Part shown: piece after piece, positions 1-7,492 of the stretch
Layout of the letters: each line of letters opens with the position of its first letter
Numbering within the stretch: position 1 is the stretch's first letter
NCBI GenBank assembly: GCA_003561495.1
Contig: PWWM01000017.1
Location: 1 to 10,044 of the forward strand
DNA length: 10,044 nt
Reading direction: 5' to 3'
Origin: Gammaproteobacteria bacterium
GTDB taxonomy: Bacteria > Pseudomonadota > Gammaproteobacteria > Xanthomonadales > Wenzhouxiangellaceae
The notes under the pieces: model-generated
What the model was told of the DNA's origin: nothing
Database searches by the model: none
What the model saw: only the letters and a program-made list of their open reading frames with translations
Program-made: the position numbers and the translations under genes

Positions 1-2059
1 ACCAGGCCACCAGCGCCAACACGGGTAATGCGCCGATCAGCCACTGCCAGCCATCGCCCATGGACCAGTTCTGGTCAGCCAGTTGGATTCCCGTCAAGAC
101 AAGCACGCTCAGGGTGGCCGCATGGGTGGTCAGGGCAATCGAGACTCTCCAGCGGCTCGAATGCCGCCGAAAACTCCAGTCCGCACACAGGGTTGCAACC
201 AGAACCAGCAACCATGTCGGCCCTCCCCAGCCCGATAGCGGCAGGGTATTGACTGACTGGGCCAGTGCGAGAGGAATGCAAGCAGCCAGGGCCAGAACGC
301 TGACCGGTGCGGTGACCCACCAGCGCTGCCAGTGATGGAGCCCGGCGGCAAGCAGCACGGTCAGTGCGGCCCAGGCGATCAGCGTCTGGGTCAGTATCAG
401 AGCCTCAAAGTGGATGAAAGCCTCGAACAGGCCGGTCAGTAGCCACAAGACCATGCCCCAACCGGCCAGAATATTGACCCGATCAGCGTGCGCGCAAGCC
501 CGGGCAAAGCACCAGGCGCTGAACAAGGCGGCAAATGTCAGGGCCAGGCCGGCAAAGCCGAGCGGATTGAAAAGGAACCATTCGCCACGACCGTCCAGCA
601 TTTGATTGACCAGCCAGACCATGGCCGAGGTCAGCTGGAGGCCCAGCCCGGCCAGACGAGTGAGGCGATGCTGCTGCCGACAGCCGTACCAGACCAGCGC
701 CGCTCCTTGCAGTGCCCAGATCATGGTGATGGTCGGACCGGAAAATGCAAAGGGTACAGCCAGGGTGGCCAGCCCCAGGGCCAGCACAGCATGTGAACGC
801 ATCAACGCGGACATGCCCGGCTGAGCACGTATCAGCCAGGCACTGAACAAATAGATCAGAGCGCCGATCAGGGTCGAGAATGCCACGGGTAGCCGTGCAC
901 CATCGAGAATGGCGACTTGCAGGGGCAGGACGAACAAGGGCAAACCGAAGACCAGCATCACATCGAGCCGTTCCGGCTGGCCCTCGGGTCGCCTCAGGCC
1001 CTCGATCAGCGGAATGGCCAGATAAAACACGAAGAACAGGAGCAAGAAGACCTGGGCCAGCAGATAGTGCTCGGGACTCCAGGCCAGTACGCCCCAGATC
1101 CAGGCCACCACGAAGGTAAACGCAAAGCCGAGGCGATTGAGCAATGGCCAGGTCTGTTTCCAGGACAGTGCCAGAACCGCCAGGTTGAGAATGGCGTACC
1201 AGCCAAATAGCGCCAGGTGACGGTCGCCATCGGCGGCGATCAGCAGCGGGGCTGCAAAACCGGCCAGCATGCCGAGCACCGCCAGGGCCAGGGCTTTCTG
1301 GGCCATGGCCAGTACGCCGCAGGCGCCGACGAAGACCACGGTCAGGACCAGTGCTGCGGCGGTGGGGATCAACCCGTATAAATCGAAGGCGGCATAGGTG
1401 GTCAGCAAAAGAACGCCAATCGCGCCACCTTGCAGAGAAAGGGCGAACACCCGCTGGCGCTCGCGTCGGATCCAGGCAAAGACCAGTGCGGCGATCGAAG
1501 CCAGGGCGACCAGGCTCAGACGCACTTCGATGGGGGCACTCAGCCAGCCTTGCTCACCGGCGTAGCGCAGCAGGGCGGCGACCGCGACGAAGGTCACCAG
1601 CACGCCGATTCGGACCGGAACGTTACCGTAAGCGAACCACCGCCGCAATCCAGTGGTCAGCGCATCACCGGAACGCACGGACCGTATTGATTCAGTTCGC
1701 GCCGGCGCGGGAGGTTTGTCAATGTCGGCTGCGACCGGCTCAGCGATAAGGGCTGGTGCGGATTCCGGGCGTGCTGATTCGGCGGTTAGAGAAGAGGGTG
1801 GTTGAGCGGCTTCGGGCGACTCCGCCGATTCGGCGCCGATGGACTCGTTGATGCCCTTCAGGCGTTTTTCCAGCGCTTCGATTCGTCGGCCCTGCAGGAT
1901 GACCACCGCCCATAGCGCGCCGATGAATCCGCCGGCCAGGACCGCCAGCCAGCGGGTTTCTCCCAGAAGCATCTGCATCAGCCAGGCTTCGCCCAGGACC
2001 AATGCCAGAAGCATGCCAGCAATGCTCATGACCACGACCATGGCAATCTGTCCCTGCAT
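1..2059 (-). CDS. DUF2339 family polytopic membrane protein (partial, C-terminus outside window)
   Basis: The frame is open from an ATG at 2059 down to the window edge, giving 686 residues with no stop. The start is preceded by AGAGGAG only three bases upstream (2063-2069), a good Shine-Dalgarno word at short spacing. Residues about 5-24 and 36-56 are hydrophobic helices. They are followed by a short charged helix (RRIEALEKRLKG, 58-69) and a Pro/Ala/Glu-rich linker (about 75-130). From about residue 150 there is an almost continuous series of transmembrane helices. The stretches AGEQGWLSAPIEVRLSL (167-183), GGAIGVLLLTTYAAFDLYG (211-229) and VLGMLAGFAAPLL (261-273) fit the DUF2339 (predicted membrane protein) family, whose members are usually about 850-1000 residues, so roughly a quarter to a third is missing. 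The function of the family is not established. It is divergent from the plsC run, so probably independently expressed. I infer an inner-membrane location. Confidence 0.85.
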   Translation of the reverse strand, partial: MQGQIAMVVVMSIAGMLLALVLGEAWLMQMLLGETRWLAVLAGGFIGALWAVVILQGRRIEALEKRLKGINESIGAESAESPEAAQPPSSLTAESARPESAPALIAEPVAADIDKPPAPARTESIRSVRSGDALTTGLRRWFAYGNVPVRIGVLVTFVAVAALLRYAGEQGWLSAPIEVRLSLVALASIAALVFAWIRRERQRVFALSLQGGAIGVLLLTTYAAFDLYGLIPTAAALVLTVVFVGACGVLAMAQKALALAVLGMLAGFAAPLLIAADGDRHLALFGWYAILNLAVLALSWKQTWPLLNRLGFAFTFVVAWIWGVLAWSPEHYLLAQVFLLLFFVFYLAIPLIEGLRRPEGQPERLDVMLVFGLPLFVLPLQVAILDGARLPVAFSTLIGALIYLFSAWLIRAQPGMSALMRSHAVLALGLATLAVPFAFSGPTITMIWALQGAALVWYGCRQQHRLTRLAGLGLQLTSAMVWLVNQMLDGRGEWFLFNPLGFAGLALTFAALFSAWCFARACAHADRVNILAGWGMVLWLLTGLFEAFIHFEALILTQTLIAWAALTVLLAAGLHHWQRWWVTAPVSVLALAACIPLALAQSVNTLPLSGWGGPTWLLVLVATLCADWSFRRHSSRWRVSIALTTHAATLSVLVLTGIQLADQNWSMGDGWQWLIGALPVLALVAW

Positions 2060-2134
2060 TGGCTCCTCTACTCGCTACTCGGCCGGGTCAGTCTATACCG
2101 AATTGAGGTTGGTTCGCGCGCGCTTTCGGGCAAC

Positions 2135-2164
2135 ATGACAGTGGGTTGACAAAGTCGTTATGAT
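2135..2164 (+). promoter_or_regulatory. Candidate sigma-70 promoter for the plsC-led run
   Basis: ATGACA (2135-2140, five of six match to TTGACA) lies 18 bases upstream of TATGAT (2159-2164, five of six match to TATAAT). A start of transcription near 2171 would follow. A perfect TTGACA also occurs at 2146-2151, but no -10 lies at the right distance from it. The -10 overlaps an in-frame ATG at 2160, which argues that translation of the acyltransferase starts later, at 2211. The 151-base divergent region (2060-2210) also contains TATAGA on the minus strand (2092-2097), but it lacks a recognisable -35 for the DUF2339 gene. Confidence 0.4.
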
Positions 2165-2210
2165 GCAGCGGCTTGAACAGGGCCTGGCGGGCAATCGCCA
2201 GCACGGATCG

Positions 2211-2942
2211 ATGTCAACATTGAAAAAAGTGGCCTGGCTGGTGCTGAACGCCATCCAGCTTCCCATTACCTTGATTTGGTCAATATTCTGGATCAGCATG
2301 GCGTTGACCGTACGCGCGGTCAGCGGTGATGCGCATGTGCCTTTGCGCATGGCCGCGAGAATCTGGTCGCCCTTTCTGGTATACGGGTCGTATTCGAAAT
2401 TCGAGGTTCAGGGGGCAGGGCGGATCGACTTCAGCCGCCCGCACGTGTTCGTGGCCAATCACTCGTCGATGATCGATATCTGCGCGCTGTTCATGGCCAT
2501 TCCGGTGCCGCTGCGTTTCGTTCTGAAGGCTGAGCTGGGCAAAGTGCCGTTTCTGGGTTGGTACACGCGCGCCATGGGGATGGTGTTGATCAAGCGCGCG
2601 GGCGCGCGCGACACCGCAAGGCAACTTCAGCGTGCGGTGGACCTGCTCGGGCAAGGGCACAGCCTGGCGGCTTTTCCGGAGGGTACGCGCAGCACAACCG
2701 GCCGCTTGCGACGCTTCAAGTCCGGCGCATTCAAAGTCGCGATCAATGCCGGCGTGGCGGTGGTGCCGGTCGCCATCGACGGCACTGGACAGGTGATGCC
2801 GCCGGGCGGGTTTCATATTCGGCCGGGCCACATCCGGGTGCGCCTGGGTGAACCCCTACTGACCGAAGAATTGCGGCCATCCGATGCTCAGCAATTGGCT
2901 GACCATGCGCGGCGTGCCATTGAACAATTGCGCTTACAATAA
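2211..2942 (+). CDS. plsC: 1-acyl-sn-glycerol-3-phosphate acyltransferase (PlsC/LPLAT family)
   Basis: This 243-residue protein transfers an acyl chain to lysophosphatidic acid, or a related lyso-lipid, at the inner membrane to give phosphatidic acid. All four family blocks are visible: NHSSMID (83-89, the HX4D catalytic motif with H84 and D89), GMVLIKR (123-129), FPEGTRS (155-161, glycerophosphate binding) and VVPVAI (184-189). An N-terminal hydrophobic stretch (about 8-33) would anchor it to the membrane. The length is typical of the family. The frame could be extended to an ATG at 2160, but a candidate -10 box overlaps that codon and the added 17 residues look unrelated to the family, so I chose 2211; its ribosome binding site is weak. 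It appears to lead the plus-strand run, with the sulfotransferase starting 28 bases after its stop. PlsC paralogues can acylate other acceptors (ornithine lipids, for example), and the sequence does not settle which substrate is used. Confidence 0.88.
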   Translation: MSTLKKVAWLVLNAIQLPITLIWSIFWISMALTVRAVSGDAHVPLRMAARIWSPFLVYGSYSKFEVQGAGRIDFSRPHVFVANHSSMIDICALFMAIPVPLRFVLKAELGKVPFLGWYTRAMGMVLIKRAGARDTARQLQRAVDLLGQGHSLAAFPEGTRSTTGRLRRFKSGAFKVAINAGVAVVPVAIDGTGQVMPPGGFHIRPGHIRVRLGEPLLTEELRPSDAQQLADHARRAIEQLRLQ

Positions 2943-2970
2943 CGGGTTTTCCCGGACGCACCGAAAAGCC

Positions 2971-3867
2971 ATGATTGATCGTCTTCGTCTCTACCGCGCC
3001 GGAATCTGGGCACTGACCGCGCCGTTGCCCCGTGAACGTCGGATCCGGGCCCGTCATCGCCTGCGTGCCGGGCTGGATAATCGGCGCGTGCTGGCGGCTG
3101 ATATCCTGGTGCTGTCAAGAGCCAAGAGTGGTCGGACCTGGTTGCGCGCCATGCTCTCCAGGCTTTATCAGAAACGTCATGGACTGGCCGAGAACCAGTT
3201 GCTGGAATATGACAATTTCAAACGTCAGAACCCGGTCATTCCGGTGTACGCCATGACCCATGGTCACTACCTCGATCGCCTGGCCCACCATTCGCGCCAT
3301 GGCCACAAGCTGCGTGCCATGCCGGTGGTCTTTTTGCTGCGCGACCCGCGCGATGTGGCCGTTTCGGAATATTTCCAGTCGACTCGCCGTGCCAGCGCCT
3401 ACAAACGCGAGATGTATGCCGTCGATCAGGGCGGCTCGATGTTCGAATTCGTCATGCAGTCCCCGCTGGGCTTGCCGGCCATCTGCGAATATCTCAATCA
3501 CTGGCATGAGGAGTTGAAGGGGTGGGATCGGGTGTATCGACTCTTCTACGAAACTCTGCGGGCCGAGCCGGAGGCGGAAATGGCGCGATTGCTGGAGTTT
3601 CTTGAGGAAGAATTCAGTGGTGAGGAGATTGCCGAGGCCGTGGAATTCGCCTCGTTCGAGTCGCTCAAGCGAAAAGAGCGCGACAACTACTTCAAGAACA
3701 GTCGCCTCAAGGCCAGCAACGTCGAGGATCCCGATTCCTACAAGGTGCGCCGCGGCAAGGTCGGCGGCTATCGTGATTACTTCGATGACGGTGAGATCGA
3801 ACGCATTGATCGCTTCGTCACCGAACGCCTGACGCCTGAACTGGCCGAGCGCTTCCAGGCAGACTGA
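2971..3867 (+). CDS. PAPS-dependent sulfotransferase (Sulfotransfer_1-like)
   Basis: This 298-residue soluble enzyme is predicted to move a sulfuryl group from 3'-phosphoadenylyl sulfate (PAPS) to a hydroxyl or amine. The 5'-phosphosulfate loop is SRAKSGRTWLR (49-59), matching the family PKSGTTW pattern. The 3'-phosphate motif is RDPRDVAVSEY (124-134). THGHY (96-100) supplies a candidate catalytic histidine (H97). RRGKVGGYRDYF (260-271) corresponds to the C-terminal RKGxxGxW-type nucleotide motif, with Tyr where Trp is common. YETLRAEP (193-200) also matches the family. The frame is open back to an ATG at 2884, but that overlaps plsC by 59 bases; ATG 2971 gives a natural N-terminus, although no strong ribosome binding site is visible at either. 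Its stop abuts the start of the surface-carbohydrate gene with zero bases between, so the two are probably translationally coupled. I infer a glycan or glycolipid acceptor; a lipid or small-molecule acceptor remains possible. Confidence 0.87.
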   Translation: MIDRLRLYRAGIWALTAPLPRERRIRARHRLRAGLDNRRVLAADILVLSRAKSGRTWLRAMLSRLYQKRHGLAENQLLEYDNFKRQNPVIPVYAMTHGHYLDRLAHHSRHGHKLRAMPVVFLLRDPRDVAVSEYFQSTRRASAYKREMYAVDQGGSMFEFVMQSPLGLPAICEYLNHWHEELKGWDRVYRLFYETLRAEPEAEMARLLEFLEEEFSGEEIAEAVEFASFESLKRKERDNYFKNSRLKASNVEDPDSYKVRRGKVGGYRDYFDDGEIERIDRFVTERLTPELAERFQAD

Positions 3868-5223
3868 ATGCGTGCCCTGATCCTGCCTTGCGAAACCCGC
3901 GTTCGCGAGTTTGACGCCAAATTGTTGCTGGGGCTGGTTGCCGCCGGCCGCGGCCTGCGTGCCATCGTCGGCGCCAAGAAGGTCATCGACCTCTCGCTTT
4001 CGCGTTATCCGGACGGTGTCTATGTGGGCAAGAGTGTGACCGCTCGCAGTCGCCACAACCTGGCGCTGGCGCGTTCCTGCGGTCACCGGGTGGCGTTATG
4101 GGACGAGGAAGGCCTGGTCTGGGCTTCGCGCGAGGTCTACTGGCGCACCAAGGTCGACGGGCCGACGCTCAACGAACCGGAACTGCTGATTGCCTGGGGC
4201 GAAGACAATGCAGAGGCCTGGCGTGAGCACCCGGACCATGCCGGTGGGCCGATTGCCGTGTGCGGCAACCCGCGCGCCGATTTGCTGAAAAAACCGCTGC
4301 AGGCTCTGTTCGATGATGAAGTGGCCCGGATACGGGCCGAGTATGGCCGTTTCGTGCTGATCAACACCAATTTTTCGCGGGTCAATCACGTTCAGCCGCG
4401 TCAGAATCGTCATCTGAAATGGCTGCGTGAGCAACGCCCGGATGATCCGCGCGGGGGGTTTGCTGCTCACAAGTACGAGTTATTCAAGGCTTTTAGCGAG
4501 GCCATTCCGGCGCTGGCGCGCGCACTGCCGGATGTTCGATTCGTGCTGCGTCCGCATCCCAGCGAGCGCCGCGAGACCTGGGATCGCCTGCTGGAAGGCC
4601 TGGATAACGTCAAGGTGGCCGCCCACGGCAACGTGGTGGCCTGGCTGCTGGCCAGTGACGGGCTGATTCACAATGGTTGTACCACTGCCGTGGAGGCGTT
4701 TCAGGTCCAGCGCCCGGCCATGGCGTTTCGTCCGGTTCGCTCGGAACGCTTCGATCATCCCCTGCCCAATGACATCAGTATCTCCTGCGAAAACCTGGCT
4801 GAACTGGAGCAGGCAGTCAGGGATTGCCAGGACGATTGTGCGACGGTGTTCTTACGACAGACCGAGGGTGGGGCAGGGCAGATCATGGCCCGTGCGATGG
4901 CCGGAACCGGGCGTGAGCGCCTGGATAGCGAGCACATTCTCGATTCGCTCCAACCTTTGCTGGACAATCCCGAGCCGCCGACGGGCAGTCGGCCACGCCT
5001 GGCCGGTGCAGTGCTGGGTTTCAGGCGACTGCTGCGCCGCATTGAACACCGCCTGCCGGGCACGGCCAACTACCGACCCTACCTGGCCCACATGTTTCCG
5101 GACACCAGCCTGTACGAGGTTCGGCAACGACTTGAGAGCCTGGCCGGCTGTATCGACATGCGGCAGTCATTCGAAGTATCCGAGCTCGAAGACAATGTCT
5201 TCGAAATTAAGTCGGGGGGCTGA
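3868..5223 (+). CDS. Surface carbohydrate biosynthesis protein, GT-B/CDP-glycerol glycerophosphotransferase-like
   Basis: This 451-residue cytoplasmic-type protein has no signal peptide. The N-terminal half carries ETRVREFDAKLLLG (9-22), WDEEGLVW (78-85) and GNPRADLL (133-140). The C-terminal half has RPHPSE (228-233) and IHNGCTTAVEA (267-277). The latter resembles the nucleotide-sugar/CDP-glycerol binding face of GT-B enzymes and CDP-glycerol glycerophosphotransferases. This arrangement recalls proteins annotated as 'surface carbohydrate biosynthesis protein', found in LPS and capsule loci. A helical tail (about 350-451) follows the GT-like core. The ATG directly follows the TGA of the sulfotransferase (0-base gap), with AGG about nine bases upstream. 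Its place before a CMP-nonulosonate cassette makes it a candidate transferase for that sugar, which is inference only. The donor and acceptor cannot be read from the sequence. Confidence 0.72.
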   Translation: MRALILPCETRVREFDAKLLLGLVAAGRGLRAIVGAKKVIDLSLSRYPDGVYVGKSVTARSRHNLALARSCGHRVALWDEEGLVWASREVYWRTKVDGPTLNEPELLIAWGEDNAEAWREHPDHAGGPIAVCGNPRADLLKKPLQALFDDEVARIRAEYGRFVLINTNFSRVNHVQPRQNRHLKWLREQRPDDPRGGFAAHKYELFKAFSEAIPALARALPDVRFVLRPHPSERRETWDRLLEGLDNVKVAAHGNVVAWLLASDGLIHNGCTTAVEAFQVQRPAMAFRPVRSERFDHPLPNDISISCENLAELEQAVRDCQDDCATVFLRQTEGGAGQIMARAMAGTGRERLDSEHILDSLQPLLDNPEPPTGSRPRLAGAVLGFRRLLRRIEHRLPGTANYRPYLAHMFPDTSLYEVRQRLESLAGCIDMRQSFEVSELEDNVFEIKSGG

Positions 5224-5250
5224 ATTGAGCGTGTACCGGGCGCAGGCAAT

Positions 5251-5259
5251 TGGTAAAAT
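5251..5259 (+). promoter_or_regulatory. Possible extended -10 promoter before the nonulosonate cassette
   Basis: The 102-base gap between the surface-carbohydrate gene and the oxidoreductase contains TGG followed by TAAAAT, an extended -10 pattern (TGnTATAAT with one mismatch). No acceptable -35 lies 15-19 bases upstream, so the call is weak. If used, transcription would begin near 5266, just before the hairpin at 5271-5299, and would give the downstream three genes their own promoter. Confidence 0.25.
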
Positions 5260-5270
5260 CGTGCGGTTAA

Positions 5271-5299
5271 GGTTGGGGCCCGCTGTCTCGCCCCTGACC
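5271..5299 (+). other. Hairpin in the leader of the oxidoreductase gene
   Basis: GGTTGGGGC (5271-5279) can pair with GCCCCTGACC (5290-5299) to form a nine-pair stem (one G-T wobble, one bulged T) around a ten-base loop. It lies 26 bases before the ATG at 5326 and is not followed by a T-run, so it does not look like an intrinsic terminator. It could be a 5' leader structure, a processing site within the operon mRNA, or chance in GC-rich DNA. Confidence 0.3.
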
Positions 5300-5325
5300 A
5301 TCCTTTACAAAAACCAAGTGAGCCA

Positions 5326-6390
5326 ATGACCAAAGTCAAGATTCTGGGCGCCGGATCGATCGGCAATCATCTCGCCCATGCCTCGCGCGAGCAGGGCTGG
5401 AACGTGACCTTGTGCGATATCGATGAAGCTGCTCTGCAGCGCACCCGCGATGACATCTACCCGACCCGCTATGGACAGTGGGATGAAGAGATCCACCTGT
5501 GCCGGCCCGAAGAGATCTCGGAAGAGCGTTTCGATCTGGTTATTATCGGTACGCCGCCGGACAGTCACATTCCCCTGGCGCTGGCCGAGATTCGCAACAG
5601 CAAGCCGCGCGTGGTGTTGATCGAAAAACCGCTGTGCCCACCCGACCTGGAACCGTGCACCGAACTGATGGAGCTGGCTGCCGAACAAAATGTGCGCGTG
5701 CTGGTCGGTTACAACCATCGTCTGACCGGGCATACCCGGATCGCCGCTAAGTGGCTGGACGAGCATTCGATCGGTGAAATCACCACATTGAGGGCCATGA
5801 CCCGCGAACACTGGGGTGGAATATTTGCCGCCCATCCCTGGCTGGCCGGACCGTCCGATACCTACCTGGGCTTTACCAGCCGCGGTGGTGGCGCGCTTGG
5901 CGAACACAGCCACGCGATCAATATCTGGCAGTATTTTGCCGAACTGGCCGGCATGGGCCGGATCAGCGAAGTCATGGCCATGCTTGACGAAGTTGAAGCC
6001 GATGGTGCAGCTTACGATCGCATCGCCCAGCTTTCGGTCCGAACCGATCGTGGCCTGGTCGGTACCATCGTGCAGGATGTCGTCACTCAGCCCGCGCAGA
6101 AATGGCTGCGACTTGAAGGCACCGAAGGCTACCTGGAATGGCAGGTCAATATTGATGCCAATCATGACCTGATCCGGCTGGTTCGCCATGATGGCCTGGA
6201 GCTGGAAGAACGGGTCGCCAAGACCCGCCCCGACGATTTCCGCGGCGAGATCGAGCATGTCGGCCAGATGCTTGAAGACCACGCCATGGCCTCGCCGCTG
6301 GACATGAGCGCCGGACTGGAGACCATGCAGGTGATTGTGGCTGCCCTGAAGTCGGCCCGCGACGGCCGGCTGGTCAAGGTTCAGACCTGA
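5326..6390 (+). CDS. Gfo/Idh/MocA-family NAD(P)-dependent sugar oxidoreductase
   Basis: This 354-residue protein has the family's two-domain build. The N-terminal Rossmann fold includes GAGSIGNH (8-15), an acidic end to strand beta-2 (DID, 31-33) and GTPPDSH (75-81). It is followed by the hallmark EKPL (100-103; K101 is the expected catalytic lysine). The C-terminal domain has GGGALGEHSHAINI (187-200), matching the G.G...D.G.H..D region in which a histidine (H194 or H196) helps bind the sugar. The length is typical. The ATG has only a weak upstream AAGTGAG, but MTKVKILGAG is the natural start of a Rossmann fold. It is the first gene of a tight three-gene unit with the NeuA- and NeuB-type genes (7-base gap, then 4-base overlap). 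By context it would oxidise or reduce a hydroxyl of a sugar or nucleotide sugar in nonulosonate synthesis. Substrate and cofactor preference are not visible. Confidence 0.88.
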   Translation: MTKVKILGAGSIGNHLAHASREQGWNVTLCDIDEAALQRTRDDIYPTRYGQWDEEIHLCRPEEISEERFDLVIIGTPPDSHIPLALAEIRNSKPRVVLIEKPLCPPDLEPCTELMELAAEQNVRVLVGYNHRLTGHTRIAAKWLDEHSIGEITTLRAMTREHWGGIFAAHPWLAGPSDTYLGFTSRGGGALGEHSHAINIWQYFAELAGMGRISEVMAMLDEVEADGAAYDRIAQLSVRTDRGLVGTIVQDVVTQPAQKWLRLEGTEGYLEWQVNIDANHDLIRLVRHDGLELEERVAKTRPDDFRGEIEHVGQMLEDHAMASPLDMSAGLETMQVIVAALKSARDGRLVKVQT

Positions 6391-6397
6391 GCCTGCC

Positions 6398-7492
6398 ATG
6401 ATTTTCGGACAACGCATTCTGGTGGTTGTGCCGGCACGCGGCGGCAGCAAGGGCATCCCGATGAAAAATCTGTTGCCGGTGGCCGGCAAGCCTCTGCTGG
6501 TCCATACCGCCGAATTGGTCCGTGAGCTCGACTGGGTGGACCGGGCCGTGGTTTCCACCGATCACCTGGTGATTCGCCAGACCGCCATGGAAAATGGGCT
6601 GGAGGCGCCGTTCATGCGCCCGACCGAATTGTCCGGCGATCGCATCGGCGATGTCGATGTCCTGTCTCATGCCCTGACCGCCACCGAAAAAGATGATGGT
6701 CAGCACTACGACATCGTGGTCATGTTGCAGCCCACTTCGCCATTGCGGCGGGCCGAACATGTCCGCCAAACTGTCGACAAGTTGATTGACGAGGATCTCG
6801 ATGCGGTCTGGACGGTCAGTCCGACCGACCTGAAATCTCACCCGCTCAAGCAGCTTACGGTGGGTGAGGATGGCCGCATGGATTATTTCGACAAACGTGG
6901 CAGTTCCATCATCGCTCGTCAGCAGCTCGAGCCGGTCTATCATCGCAACGGGGTGGCGTATGCACTTCGCCGTGAGAGCCTGCTTGAACATCAGTCGCTG
7001 ATGGGGGATCGGGCCGGCGCGGTGGTCATCGAGGAACCGCAGGTCAGTATTGATACCACGGCCGATGTTGAAAGGGTCGAAGCTGCCCTGATTGCGATCG
7101 GCTCTTCGTCAATGGGTGACCGTGATTCCGATGCAGTCAAGCCGCGTCGACTGGTCGTTGATATCGACGGGGTACTGGCCGAGGCCGTGCCCGAGCTTGA
7201 CTATGCCAGCGCCGGGCCCATCCCGGACAATATCTCCAGGGTCAATGCCCTGTTTGATGCCGGTTGCCATATCGTGCTGTTTACCGCGCGCGGATCAGGC
7301 ACCGGCAAGGACTGGACCGAGGTGACCGCCGAGCAAATGGAGCGTTGGGGAGTGCGCTATCATGAGCTTTGCTTCGGCAAGCCCCCGGCCGACTACTATG
7401 TCGATGACCGACTGGTCTCGCTGCCCCAGGCGCTGGCCCTTTGTGGCCTGGTCGATCCAACCGAATACAATTTGAACAAAGGTGTTTCATGA
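6398..7492 (+). CDS. Bifunctional NeuA-type acylneuraminate cytidylyltransferase fused to a HAD phosphatase domain
   Basis: The protein has 364 residues and two domains. Residues 5-235 are a CMP-nonulosonate synthetase: PARGGSKGIPMKN (12-24, the CTP-binding loop), QPTSPLR (111-117), RNGVAY (183-188) and SIDTTADV (217-224, with acidic residues for metal). After a polar linker (about 236-250), residues 251-345 form a small HAD domain: VVDIDGVL (253-260, nucleophile D255, acid/base D257), FTARG (295-299, motif II Thr) and GKPPADYYVDDR (327-338, motif III Lys328 and acidic D336/D337). The HAD part resembles the EcbF/BcbF capsule-phosphatase type more than the KdsC type. The likely roles are dephosphorylation of a sugar-acid phosphate and its coupling to CMP. 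An in-frame ATG at 7112 (M239) could start a separate HAD polypeptide, but it lacks a good ribosome site. The stop overlaps the next ATG (ATGA), so the synthase is coupled. The exact sugar acid (Neu5Ac, Kdn, legionaminate or other) is not determinable. Confidence 0.86.
   Translation: MIFGQRILVVVPARGGSKGIPMKNLLPVAGKPLLVHTAELVRELDWVDRAVVSTDHLVIRQTAMENGLEAPFMRPTELSGDRIGDVDVLSHALTATEKDDGQHYDIVVMLQPTSPLRRAEHVRQTVDKLIDEDLDAVWTVSPTDLKSHPLKQLTVGEDGRMDYFDKRGSSIIARQQLEPVYHRNGVAYALRRESLLEHQSLMGDRAGAVVIEEPQVSIDTTADVERVEAALIAIGSSSMGDRDSDAVKPRRLVVDIDGVLAEAVPELDYASAGPIPDNISRVNALFDAGCHIVLFTARGSGTGKDWTEVTAEQMERWGVRYHELCFGKPPADYYVDDRLVSLPQALALCGLVDPTEYNLNKGVS

Noticed and set aside
28..2138. Several short plus-strand frames opposite the DUF2339 gene
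   Set aside because: They are low-complexity, Arg/Pro/Gln-rich translations antisense to an uninterrupted 686-codon membrane-protein frame.
2146..2151. Perfect TTGACA as a -35 box for plsC
   Set aside because: The region 16-18 bases downstream (GC-rich, around 2168-2174) does not resemble a -10; the ATGACA at 2135-2140 pairs better with TATGAT.
2280..2831. 183-residue minus-strand frame opposite the acyltransferase
   Set aside because: The plus strand carries all four PlsC blocks, and the antisense product has no recognisable domain.
3115..4086. 323-residue open frame on the minus strand opposite the sulfotransferase
   Set aside because: It is antisense to intact PAPS-binding motifs and spans the junction of two real genes; it is a shadow of codon bias.
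5271..5299. Intrinsic terminator splitting the plus-strand run
   Set aside because: The stem is followed by ATCCTTTAC rather than a T-run, so it does not fit a Rho-independent terminator.
5305..6558. 417-residue open frame on the minus strand opposite the oxidoreductase
   Set aside because: It lies antisense to a gene with clear Gfo/Idh/MocA motifs, shows no family motifs of its own, and long antisense frames are common in GC-rich DNA.
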